Below, piece after piece: positions 1 through 7,226 of a DNA stretch of 7,683 nucleotides (positions are counted from its first letter, which is position 1; the number at the start of each line of letters is the position of its first letter). The notes beneath the pieces were generated by a model that worked only from the letters and a program-made list of their open reading frames with translations, searched no databases and was not told where the DNA came from. The translations under genes and the position numbers were made by a program. The stretch covers positions 1 through 7,683 of the forward strand of contig CAVFWS010000090.1 in the NCBI GenBank assembly GCA_963626295.1, written 5' to 3'. This DNA is from UBA1731 sp963626295 (GTDB taxonomy: Bacteria > Verrucomicrobiota > Kiritimatiellia > RFP12 > UBA1067).

Positions 1-281
1 TCTTCCAGTATTCGTCGCAGGCGTGCGTCAACTGCGGACGCTGCGTGCGGGCGTGTCCGATGAACCTCAACGCGGCGGAGATCGCGAAGGCGGTGGAGGC
101 GGATGACATCAAGTCCGCCGAGGACGCACACGTTATGTCATGCATAGAGTGCGGCGCATGTACATTTGGTTGCCCGGCATACCGTCCGATCACCCAGTTC
201 TGCCGCCGGGCGAAGAACTCGATCCGCGCACGCCTTGCCGCCGAGAAGGCCAAGGCCGCGAGCCTGAATCAGAACCACTAA
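1..281 (+). CDS. rnfC: Electron transport complex subunit RnfC, C-terminal part (5' end outside window)
   Basis: This is the last 92 codons of RnfC, read in the frame beginning at base 3 and ending at TAA 279-281. RnfC is the peripheral NADH/flavin and iron-sulfur subunit of the Rnf complex, which couples ferredoxin:NAD+ electron transfer to Na+ or H+ movement across the membrane. The sequence shows two complete CxxCxxCxxxCP [4Fe-4S] motifs. The first has Cys codons at 24, 33, 42 and 54, and the second at 141, 150, 159 and 171. The text around the second (SCIECGACTFGCPAYRP, then QFCRRAK) is typical of RnfC. After it comes a short Ala/Lys-rich tail, without the long repetitive extension seen in some proteobacterial RnfC proteins. 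rnfD begins 18 bases downstream, so the two are very probably co-transcribed. The NADH-binding part lies outside the window. The family call is firm. Confidence 0.93.
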   Translation, partial: FQYSSQACVNCGRCVRACPMNLNAAEIAKAVEADDIKSAEDAHVMSCIECGACTFGCPAYRPITQFCRRAKNSIRARLAAEKAKAASLNQNH

Positions 282-299
282 AACATAGAGCCTATTTTC

Positions 300-1274
300 A
301 TGAAACCGAAAGACACAGCCGAACATTACATTCTGAGTTCATCGCCGCACGCGCACGCAAGGTCAAGCGTGCATGCCATCATGCGAGACGTGATCATTGC
401 GCTGTTGCCCGCCTCGGCGTGTGCAGTGTGGTTTTTCGGGCTCAGGGCAGTGTGGCTGATGGCCACGTGCATTGCGGCGGCAGTCGTTGCCGAGGCGGTG
501 TGCCGCATTGCGATGAAGCGGGACAATTCCGTGGGAGACCTTTCGGCGGTCTTGACCGGACTGCTTCTCGCGCTCAACCTTCCGCCAGACCTGCCTTTGT
601 GGATGGCGGCGGTTGGCAGCGTGTTCGCCATTGCGATAGCCAAGCAGGTTTTTGGTGGGCTTGGCTACAATCCGTTCAACCCCGCCCTCGCCGCGCGCGC
701 CTTCATGCTCATCTCCTTCACGGGCGCCATGACGACGTGGAGCTTTCCGAATGGTTGGAATGCGTCCGCCGGCACTGGTGCGACACCGGTTGATGCCGTG
801 ACGTGCGCGACGCCGCTTGCGCTCATCAAGAAGGGGGATGTCGCGCAGCTGTCTGCCCTCAGGGACTTGCTCTTCGGCAACATAGGCGGATGCATCGGCG
901 AGACGTGTGCCATTGCCTTGCTTGCCGGTGCGGCATACCTTCTTGTCCGCCGGGTGATTACGTGGCATATCCCGGTATCGTTCCTGGGCACGATGTTCAT
1001 TTTTGCGCTATGCAAGGGCGGCGTGCCCCCGATCTTCCATGTGCTTTCTGGCGGCGCGATATTGGGCGCCTGCTTCATGGCCACGGATTACGTGACGTCG
1101 CCGATAACGGCCAAGGGAAAGATTGCGTTTGGCATTGGCTGCGGCGTTCTCACGATGTGCATCCGCAGCGGTGGCGGCTATCCGGAAGGCGTGTCGTTCG
1201 CGATATTGATAATGAACGCGGTAACGCCGCTCATCAACCGTTTCACCCAGCCGAAGCCGTTTGGCAGAGCGTGA
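300..1274 (+). CDS. rnfD: Electron transport complex subunit RnfD (membrane flavoprotein)
   Basis: This 324-residue integral membrane protein has the usual RnfD length. RnfD carries a covalently bound FMN and forms part of the electron and ion path of the Rnf complex. Visible marks are hydrophobic helices from about residue 28 onward, the GGLGYNPFNPAL stretch (119-130), and the flavinylation-type segment DAVTCATPLA, in which T171 is the expected FMN-phosphothreonine. The MATDYVTSP segment (260-268) and SGGGYPEGVSFAILIMN (290-306) are also typical of the RnfD/NqrB family. The ATG at 300 is chosen because it starts a normal-length protein 18 bases after the rnfC stop. The bases before it are AT-rich and show no clear Shine-Dalgarno sequence, unlike the ligase and transporter genes in this window. 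Translation may therefore depend on coupling to rnfC. rnfG, usually next, is missing; the following gene is convergent. Confidence 0.95.
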   Translation: MKPKDTAEHYILSSSPHAHARSSVHAIMRDVIIALLPASACAVWFFGLRAVWLMATCIAAAVVAEAVCRIAMKRDNSVGDLSAVLTGLLLALNLPPDLPLWMAAVGSVFAIAIAKQVFGGLGYNPFNPALAARAFMLISFTGAMTTWSFPNGWNASAGTGATPVDAVTCATPLALIKKGDVAQLSALRDLLFGNIGGCIGETCAIALLAGAAYLLVRRVITWHIPVSFLGTMFIFALCKGGVPPIFHVLSGGAILGACFMATDYVTSPITAKGKIAFGIGCGVLTMCIRSGGGYPEGVSFAILIMNAVTPLINRFTQPKPFGRA

Positions 1275-1287
1275 CGGGAAATGCGCA

Positions 1288-1362
1288 ACGGGCTGGATGC
1301 CCGTAGCCACGAACAAGGCGGGCTAACGCCCGTCTGCCGCCAAGGCCGCTTCTGCCTTGGCG
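1288..1362. terminator. Three consecutive hairpins at the convergent rnfD / ACT-gene junction
   Basis: Three perfect or near-perfect inverted repeats sit within 75 bases. ACGGGC 1288-1293 pairs with GCCCGT 1299-1304 across a 5-base loop. CGGGC 1319-1323 pairs with GCCCG 1328-1332 across a TAAC loop, extendable by a G-U and a G-C pair. CGCCAAGGC 1338-1346 pairs with GCCTTGGCG 1354-1362 across a 7-base loop. The middle hairpin covers the stop codon of the minus-strand ACT gene (TAG at 1325-1323), and the third lies inside its last codons. No clean T-run follows on either strand; the plus side after 1362 is only mildly T-rich. A shared two-way terminator region is the natural reading given the convergent genes, but the missing T-tract leaves the mechanism uncertain. 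Confidence 0.5.
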
Positions 1363-1721
1363 TTGTCGTTGAACCTGAACACGAGTACAGCCTTCTCGCC
1401 CTGTCCGAGCGCATAGGCATAGGAGTATTCGATGTCGACTCCAGCCTTGTCGAGCCTTTCCGTCAGTTCGGCCATGCCACCCGGACGGTCGGGAACCGTG
1501 GCCATGACGACATCCGTCTCCCGCACCGCATACCCGGCCTTGGAGAGGGCTTCGCACCCCCTTACGTGGTCGTCCACGATCATGCGCACGATGCCGAAGT
1601 CAGACGTGTCGGCCAGCGAGAGCGTGGCGATGTTTATCCCGGCCTGCGCAAGCGTGCGGCAGATTCCGGCGAGCTGCCCCGGCCTGTTTTCGAGAAATAT
1701 GCTGATCTGCTTGATTGTCAT
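1323..1721 (-). CDS. Double ACT-domain protein (COG4747-type), partner of the PaaK-like ligase
   Basis: This 132-residue soluble protein is made of two ACT domains in tandem. The first covers about residues 3-68 and has the ligand-loop motif ENRPGQL (11-17). The second covers about 70-130 and has PDRPGGM in the same place. ACT domains bind small ligands, often amino acids, at domain interfaces. Free-standing double-ACT proteins like this commonly lie beside phenylacetate-CoA ligase or indolepyruvate oxidoreductase genes and are thought to be regulatory, but their ligand is generally unknown. ATG 1721-1719 is preceded by AGGAGA (1731-1726) four bases upstream. That Shine-Dalgarno sequence overlaps the ligase stop codon (TAG 1732-1730), which points to tight translational coupling in one operon. 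No catalytic domain is attached. A longer upstream reading in this frame runs antisense-like over the ligase gene and is not used. Confidence 0.88.
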   Translation of the reverse strand: MTIKQISIFLENRPGQLAGICRTLAQAGINIATLSLADTSDFGIVRMIVDDHVRGCEALSKAGYAVRETDVVMATVPDRPGGMAELTERLDKAGVDIEYSYAYALGQGEKAVLVFRFNDNAKAEAALAADGR

Positions 1722-1729
1722 GGCATCTC

Positions 1730-3070
<1,341 letters not shown>

Positions 3071-3098
3071 TTCACAGTATCCTCGTTGATGGGTGCGT

Positions 3099-3107
3099 AT
3101 TATAGCA
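3099..3107 (-). promoter_or_regulatory. Extended -10 promoter of the ligase / ACT operon
   Basis: Read on the minus strand, 3107-3099 is TGCTATAAT: a perfect -10 hexamer with the upstream TG of extended -10 promoters. Transcription would start near 3092, about 22 bases before the ligase ATG. No good -35 hexamer lies 16-18 bases upstream (the position holds about ACTGCC), consistent with an extended -10 promoter or one helped by an activator. An 11-bp tandem repeat lies 46 bases upstream. Confidence 0.7.
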
Positions 3108-3150
3108 TTAAACCCAGAAGCGGCAGTCGGTTTTTTAGCACAGAGGCACA

Positions 3151-3175
3151 AGGGTTTTGATAGGGTTTTGATAGG
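3151..3175 (-). repeat. 11-bp tandem direct repeat, possible response-regulator box
   Basis: AGGGTTTTGAT occurs twice without interruption (3151-3161 and 3162-3172), followed by a further AGG. On the minus strand, the direction of the downstream ligase, the units read TATCAAAACCC (3173-3163 and 3162-3152). The 11-bp period and C-TATCAA core resemble the direct-repeat design of PhoB boxes. The unit matches 8 of 11 positions of the repeat upstream of the phosphate transporter. Being perfect and in a 125-base intergenic gap, it could also be a simple recent duplication. Confidence 0.5.
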
Positions 3176-3195
3176 AAGGCAAACTGCGCACAGCG

Positions 3196-4479
3196 TCAGG
3201 CGAGCGGGAGCTCCACCGTAAAGACGGTATGGTCGCCGGGGATGGACTGGACAGAGACGTTGCCGCCGTGGAGAAGGGCGATGTGCTTGACTATGGCCAG
3301 GCCGAGGCCCGTGCCGCCGAGTGACCGGCTGCGGGCCTTGTCCACGCGGTAGAATCGCTTGAAGATGTGCGGCAGATGCTCGGCGGGGATGCCGATGCCG
3401 TAGTCCGTCACGGACATGAGCGCACGGCCCGAAGCCGCGGACAGAGCGATGTCCACGCGATCCGTGCCGGAATACCTGAAGGCATTCTCCACGAGATTGA
3501 CGATGACCTGCTCAAGGAGGTGCGGATCGCCGTTGACTACGGCATTGTCGCATCTTGTCACGGCAAGCGTTATGTGCGACTGCCTTGCGCGCGCCGCTTC
3601 GAGCGTAGCGACGGTGTCTACGATCTTTTCGAGCGGAACCCGCACGAAGTTGCGATGCTCCTCGCCCTGCTCGCGCTCGATCTGCGCAAGGGACAGCACG
3701 TCCTTCACAAGGGAGTTCAGCCGCTTGGCCTGATCGTGCACTATGTCCATGAGTTCGGTCCGCTCGGCGTCCTGGAGCTCAGAGCCGTCCCCGATCATCT
3801 CCACGGCGCCGATGATCGCGGTCAGGGGCGTCTTGAGCTCGTGCGTCACGTTGGCCGTGAACTCGCGTCGGAACCGCTCGTTCGCCTCGGCGGTCTCGAG
3901 TGCGCGGGCCTGCTCGTCGATGCGGCCCGAGAGGTTGCGCGTGAAGATGAAGATGAGAGTGACGACCAGCGCACCCACGAGGCCTGCCGTGACGAGGCCG
4001 TGCCTCGCGAGCCTTACCGGCTCCTGCACGCCATTGTACGGCACGGCAAGCCTCACGACCCTGTCGCCCGCCCTGCGCGCGCAGTACAGCTGGTACGAAC
4101 CGAGTGTCTCGGAGCGGCGCAGCACCATGCCGGAGGCGCCCGCGAACGCCTGGTGTATCTCCTCGCGGGAGAGGTGGTTGCCTGTGGCGGAGTCCGTGTC
4201 GTACATCACGGAGCCGTCGGGATTCACGACCGTGACCCTGATGCCCTGCCTCTGCTTTGCGTCGCAGAACGCCTTTACGGCAGTGATGTCCCCGTTGGAG
4301 AGCGGCTTCGCGAGCGTTGCGGCGGCGAATTCTGTGCGTTCGCGTATGTCGCTTTCGGCCAAGGCGTCAACGACCCTGCTGAAGCTTCTCGTCTGGATCA
4401 CGAGCACCATTCCGAAAACGACGATCCCGACGATCGCCGAAACCGTGACAACCCAGCCCTTTCCGCCGCATCTCGTCAT
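3196..4479 (-). CDS. Membrane sensor histidine kinase, PhoR-like
   Basis: This 427-residue kinase would phosphorylate the response regulator encoded just before it. One membrane helix is seen at about 10-29 and a second at about 161-180, enclosing an extracytoplasmic sensor region of about 130 residues. The DHp helix has FTANVTHELKTPLTAI (207-222), with H213 as the phosphorylated histidine. The ATP-binding domain shows the N box NLVENAFRYS (328-337), G1 DYGIGIP (359-365), the F box IFKRFYRVD (372-380) and G2 GGTGLGLAIVK (388-398). All key residues look intact. Only about 30 residues separate the second helix from the H box, leaving no room for the HAMP or PAS domains common in PhoR and WalK proteins. 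Its ATG overlaps the regulator's TGA (ATGA, 4479-4476), so the two are translationally coupled. The PhoR reading rests on H-box style and the neighbouring phosphate transporter; the stimulus is inferred. Confidence 0.92.
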   Translation of the reverse strand: MTRCGGKGWVVTVSAIVGIVVFGMVLVIQTRSFSRVVDALAESDIRERTEFAAATLAKPLSNGDITAVKAFCDAKQRQGIRVTVVNPDGSVMYDTDSATGNHLSREEIHQAFAGASGMVLRRSETLGSYQLYCARRAGDRVVRLAVPYNGVQEPVRLARHGLVTAGLVGALVVTLIFIFTRNLSGRIDEQARALETAEANERFRREFTANVTHELKTPLTAIIGAVEMIGDGSELQDAERTELMDIVHDQAKRLNSLVKDVLSLAQIEREQGEEHRNFVRVPLEKIVDTVATLEAARARQSHITLAVTRCDNAVVNGDPHLLEQVIVNLVENAFRYSGTDRVDIALSAASGRALMSVTDYGIGIPAEHLPHIFKRFYRVDKARSRSLGGTGLGLAIVKHIALLHGGNVSVQSIPGDHTVFTVELPLA

Positions 4480-5159
4480 GTTATGCGGTATCCCACCCCG
4501 CGGATCGTCTCGATGTGGGAGGACCAGTCGCCGAGCTTCTTGCGGAGGCCGACCATCTGGACGTCGATGGTGCGCTCGGTGACTATCTTCTGCTCGTCGG
4601 ATATCCGGTCGATGATCATGAGCCGGGTGAACACGCGGTTCCTGTTCGACAGCAGAAGCTCTAGTATCCTGTACTCGCTCAGCGTAAGCGCGAGCATTGC
4701 GCCGTTGAGCGTTATGGTGTGGGAAGCGTCGTCGATGGTAAGGCCGTCGAACTCGAGCGTATTCTGGCTCTCCGAGTCGGGATGCCTCAGGACTGCCCGG
4801 ATGCGCGCCAGAAGGATCGCCTTCGAGAACGGCTTCGTGACGTAGTCGTTCGCGCCGGCGTCAAGACCAAGGACGACATCGTGTTCCTCGCTCTTGGCCG
4901 TAAGCATTATCACGGGCGTGTCGCGCGTGACCGGATTCGCCCGCAGACGGCGGCACACCTCCATGCCGTCCATCCCCGGAAGCATGAGGTCCAGCAGCAC
5001 GAGCTGCGGACGCTCCCGCTCGACGAGGTCCAGCCCCGCCCGGCCGTTGTCCGCCTCGAGGACGTTGCGGTAGCCGACCGTCTTCAGCGCCAGCACGATA
5101 ACGCGGCGGATCGCCGCCTCGTCCTCGATCACAACTATCTTGTCGTTTTTCAAAACCAT
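4476..5159 (-). CDS. OmpR/PhoB-family response regulator
   Basis: This 227-residue DNA-binding regulator has the standard length. The receiver domain (about 6-122) has the acidic pair E12/D13, phospho-acceptor D57 in LVLLDLMLPGMDG (53-65), T87 in MLTAKS, and K109 in YVTKPF. The winged-helix domain (about 133-227) shows LTLSEYRILELLL (158-170), the recognition-helix segment TERTIDVQMVGLRKKL (194-209) and the closing IETIRGVGYRIT. This is close to the PhoB pattern, although the usual His after TIDV is Gln here. The kinase gene follows with an ATGA overlap. Subfamily members bind direct repeats, and 11-bp repeats are found upstream of the transporter and of the ligase in this window. That makes phosphate regulation likely but not proven. 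No strong Shine-Dalgarno sequence precedes ATG 5159. A possible -10 at 5173-5168 would give an almost leaderless message. Confidence 0.93.
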   Translation of the reverse strand: MVLKNDKIVVIEDEAAIRRVIVLALKTVGYRNVLEADNGRAGLDLVERERPQLVLLDLMLPGMDGMEVCRRLRANPVTRDTPVIMLTAKSEEHDVVLGLDAGANDYVTKPFSKAILLARIRAVLRHPDSESQNTLEFDGLTIDDASHTITLNGAMLALTLSEYRILELLLSNRNRVFTRLMIIDRISDEQKIVTERTIDVQMVGLRKKLGDWSSHIETIRGVGYRIT

Positions 5160-5167
5160 GGCATTCT

Positions 5168-5173
5168 ATCATA
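5168..5173 (-). promoter_or_regulatory. Possible -10 element for the regulator / kinase operon
   Basis: On the minus strand 5173-5168 reads TATGAT, one mismatch from the consensus -10, in an AT-rich island just before the regulator gene. Transcription would begin near 5161, only two or so bases from the ATG, giving a leaderless message. No recognisable -35 lies 16-18 bases upstream. A weak call, made mainly because the gene otherwise lacks both a promoter and a Shine-Dalgarno sequence. Confidence 0.3.
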
Positions 5174-5206
5174 TTTGGCTGTGGAATACAGTAGAATGGA
5201 AACCCC

Positions 5207-5225
5207 GGACACGGCAAGCGTGTCC
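5207..5225 (-). terminator. Hairpin downstream of the phosphate transporter
   Basis: GGACACG (5207-5213) and CGTGTCC (5219-5225) form a perfect 7-bp stem with a 5-base loop, 55 bases after the transporter stop on the minus strand. The bases that follow on that strand are GGGGTTTCC, so the T-tract is poor. It may end or protect the transporter transcript before the regulator gene. Confidence 0.4.
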
Positions 5226-5280
5226 CTCCCGCCTATCCCGGCCGCAATCACGAAGGTTTCGCAATCGCATGGCCTTGCTT

Positions 5281-6963
5281 TCATTTCGCGAAGGCGTTTG
5301 CGCGTATTGCGATGTTGCCGATGTGCCTCGATATGTCGCGCAGGCCGGAAAGGACGGCGAGGAACGCCACGCCATGGCTTTCCGCCCCGCTTTGGGCGCC
5401 GAGGTGCGAGGCGAACGAGCGCGACACGGCCTTCGCCATGGCGTGTATCGTCCTCTCGGCCTCCTCCGGGTCGTGCCTCGACGGCTTCCCGCTGCGTAGC
5501 GACCCGACGGTCTCGCGGGCGAACTCGCGGACCTTCGATATGACCTCCTGGAGCTGCGCGGCGATGTCGTCCGAAACGCCAGCGTGCCTGATGCGCGACG
5601 TCTTGCGGTATATGCGCAGGGCGAGGTCGGATATCCTCTCCGCGTCGTTTATGCAGTGTATGACCTCCGGGATCATCTGCGCCTGGCTGTCGGTTAGCTT
5701 CTGCTGCGAGACCCGTATCAGGTAGTCCCTTATCTTGTCGTGTGTGTCGTCAATCTCGTTCTCGGCCTTCTGGACGGACTCTTCGTCGATGTGGGCGTGG
5801 CCGAGGCAGTTGTTCAGCGATGCGGACGCGACCGTCCAGGCGCGGCGCGTCATGTCCGCCAGCGCGATCGTCACGGCCTGCAGCGCCATCTCCGGGGCGG
5901 CGAGCAGGTGCGGTTCGAGCGTTGCGATGCGCTGGCTGCGGTCGTCGGGGATTATCTTCCTGCAGAGCCTGGCGAGAAGCGGTATGAACGAGGCGAGGAC
6001 GATCACGTTCGTCACGTTGAACAGCGTGTGGGCCATCGCTACGTACCTCGCGGGGTTGACGTCCCCGATCCCCCCGCCCTCCGTGAAGCACGCGACGAAG
6101 TGGAAGTACGCCGGCGCGCGGTGGCCCGACGAGTCCGATACCACGAGGAAGAACGTGCAGACGAGCAGCGCGACCCCGATCAGGTTGAACAGCACGTGCG
6201 CGAGCGCCGTCCTGCGGGCGTTCGCGTTCGTCCCGATGGAGGCGAGGGCGGCCGTGATGGTGGTGCCGATGTTGTCGCCGAGCACGATCGGCACGGCCGT
6301 CCACACGTTGATCAGGCCGGAGCTCGCGAGCGCTATCGTTATGCCGATCGTCGCGGACGAGCTCTGCACGACCATCGTGCACACCGTGCCGACGGCTATG
6401 GCGCCGAGTACGTTCGCCATCGGGAGGAACCCCGACGCGGACGGCGAGCAGTCGAACTTCGAGAAGAACGACATGAACTCGGGCAGCTTCGCCACGGCCT
6501 TGAGCTCGTTGGACATCAGCCCCATCCCGAAGAACAGGAAGCCGAAGCCCAGCGCCGTCTTCCACGCGCCGCGCGTCACGGCGCGCCTCGAGACCATAAG
6601 CCCGGCCACGCCCACCACCACCGCTGGGAGGGCAATGTCGTCCAGGTCGAACGACACGAGCTGCCCCGTCACCGTTGTGCCGATGTTCGCGCCGAAGATC
6701 ACGCCGATCGCCTGCTGGAGCGAGAGGAGCCCGGCGTTCACGAAGCCCACCGTCATGACGCTCGTGGCCGAGGAGCTCTGGATGATCATCGTGACGATGC
6801 CGCCGGCCAGTATCGCCGCGACCCTGTTCCGCGTGACGTACGCGAGTATGGCCTTCATCCTGTCGCCGGCCACCTGGGTGAGCCCCTCGGACATGAGGCC
6901 CATGCCGTATACGAATATGGCAAGGCCCCCTAACACCGTTACCGTAAATTGCGCGATATCCAT
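5281..6963 (-). CDS. Na+/phosphate cotransporter with C-terminal PhoU-like domain (NptA/YjbB type)
   Basis: This 560-residue inner-membrane carrier should import, or in some relatives export, inorganic phosphate with sodium. The membrane part (about 1-335) has the internal duplication of the family. The first half carries QSSSAT (62-67) and GANIGTT (91-97); the second carries QSSSAT (200-205) and GDNIGTT (229-235). These paired motifs line the Na+/phosphate site in the PNaS family. The rest (about 350-557) is helical and PhoU-like, including NDAERISDLALRIYR (439-453), whose acidic spacing matches PhoU metal-binding helices. ATG 6963 has AAGGA (6977-6973) nine bases upstream. A -10-like TACAAT and 11-bp repeats precede it, and the two-component genes follow. 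PhoU domains restrain PhoR signalling in other bacteria, so the fused domain may inform the adjacent kinase; that link is inference. Confidence 0.93.
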   Translation of the reverse strand: MDIAQFTVTVLGGLAIFVYGMGLMSEGLTQVAGDRMKAILAYVTRNRVAAILAGGIVTMIIQSSSATSVMTVGFVNAGLLSLQQAIGVIFGANIGTTVTGQLVSFDLDDIALPAVVVGVAGLMVSRRAVTRGAWKTALGFGFLFFGMGLMSNELKAVAKLPEFMSFFSKFDCSPSASGFLPMANVLGAIAVGTVCTMVVQSSSATIGITIALASSGLINVWTAVPIVLGDNIGTTITAALASIGTNANARRTALAHVLFNLIGVALLVCTFFLVVSDSSGHRAPAYFHFVACFTEGGGIGDVNPARYVAMAHTLFNVTNVIVLASFIPLLARLCRKIIPDDRSQRIATLEPHLLAAPEMALQAVTIALADMTRRAWTVASASLNNCLGHAHIDEESVQKAENEIDDTHDKIRDYLIRVSQQKLTDSQAQMIPEVIHCINDAERISDLALRIYRKTSRIRHAGVSDDIAAQLQEVISKVREFARETVGSLRSGKPSRHDPEEAERTIHAMAKAVSRSFASHLGAQSGAESHGVAFLAVLSGLRDISRHIGNIAIRANAFAK

Positions 6964-6995
6964 GACTGCTATTCCTTGTTTAGTTTTTCGCGCGA

Positions 6996-7001
6996 ATTGT
7001 A
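6996..7001 (-). promoter_or_regulatory. Probable -10 element of the phosphate transporter gene
   Basis: Minus-strand 7001-6996 reads TACAAT, one mismatch from consensus, and would start transcription near 6989, about 26 bases before the ATG. The -35 position (about ACCGTC, 7024-7019) is poor and lies at the edge of the 11-bp repeat array. This is the layout expected where an activator replaces the -35 contact. Confidence 0.5.
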
Positions 7002-7022
7002 CGAAAACATGATGTGCGGACG

Positions 7023-7055
7023 GTTAGGATTGCGTTAGGATTTCGTTAAAAAGCA
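7023..7055 (-). promoter_or_regulatory. Pho-box-like array of 11-bp direct repeats upstream of the transporter
   Basis: GTTA recurs at exactly 11-bp intervals on the plus strand: GTTAGGATTGC (7023-7033), GTTAGGATTTC (7034-7044) and GTTAAAAAGCA (7045-7055). On the minus strand the clear units read TAACGAAATCC (7048-7038) and TAACGCAATCC (7037-7027). PhoB and PhoP bind direct repeats with this period, with a conserved part of about seven bases and a spacer of about four. The array begins 21 bases upstream of the -10, a sensible activator position. The DNA sequence itself is not the enterobacterial box, so identity rests on spacing, position and the nearby PhoB-like gene. Confidence 0.6.
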
Positions 7056-7175
7056 TCAATCTCCATGCGTTCCGGCGAGGCGCATCCAGATGGTGTAAGG
7101 TGTGCGATGCGACTCCGAGGTTTGCCATAACCATGGACATGAAGGGCATCGGCGGAGTCGTCGGCAGATCTGCGC

Positions 7176-7215
7176 GAGGGCTCCGTTTCTTGCGCAAACG
7201 AGCCTCGAAATTTTT
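7176..7215 (+). terminator. Possible intrinsic terminator (hairpin plus T-run)
   Basis: GAGGGCTCCGTTT (7176-7188) pairs with AAACGAGCCTC (7196-7206), with two single-base bulges and a 7-base loop. GAAA and then five T residues (7211-7215) follow on the plus strand. The shape is that of a rho-independent terminator, yet no plus-strand gene lies upstream. It would have to end an unseen small RNA, or be a chance structure built from the repeat that overlaps it. Confidence 0.35.
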
Positions 7216-7226
7216 GCGCAAACGAG
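7190..7226. repeat. 13-bp direct repeat built on an 8-bp palindrome
   Basis: TTGCGCAAACGAG occurs exactly twice, at 7190-7202 and 7214-7226, starting 24 bases apart. Each copy contains the palindrome TTGCGCAA. Two identical palindromic sites in gene-free DNA at this spacing look like paired binding sites for a dimeric regulator. The bases between the copies are not conserved. Confidence 0.55.

Noticed and set aside
3367..4845. A 492-codon plus-strand open frame opposite the kinase and regulator
   Set aside because: Spans two well-identified opposite-strand genes and shows low-complexity Arg/His/Glu-rich text typical of a shadow frame.
5179..5191. CTGT...ACAG inverted repeat upstream of the regulator, reminiscent of a LexA box
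   Set aside because: Only five bases separate the half-sites instead of the eight of the LexA box, and four-base arms are common by chance.
5735..7012. Long plus-strand open frames opposite the phosphate transporter (up to about 425 codons)
   Set aside because: Antisense by-products of the GC-rich codon use of the transporter; no ribosome site and no recognisable motif, while the minus strand encodes a full family protein.
7048..7085. Minus-strand alternative hairpins (ATGCG/CGCAT, or GCAT/ATGC followed by five T) resembling an attenuator
   Set aside because: The stem nearest the T-run is only 4 bp and no upstream minus-strand gene or promoter supports a transcript there.
7024..7221. Minus-strand 65-codon frame with plausible-looking text (SMVMANLGVASHTLHHLD)
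   Set aside because: Starts at a TTG within the 13-bp repeat, has no ribosome site, runs through the Pho-box-like array to its stop, and matches no family I recognise.
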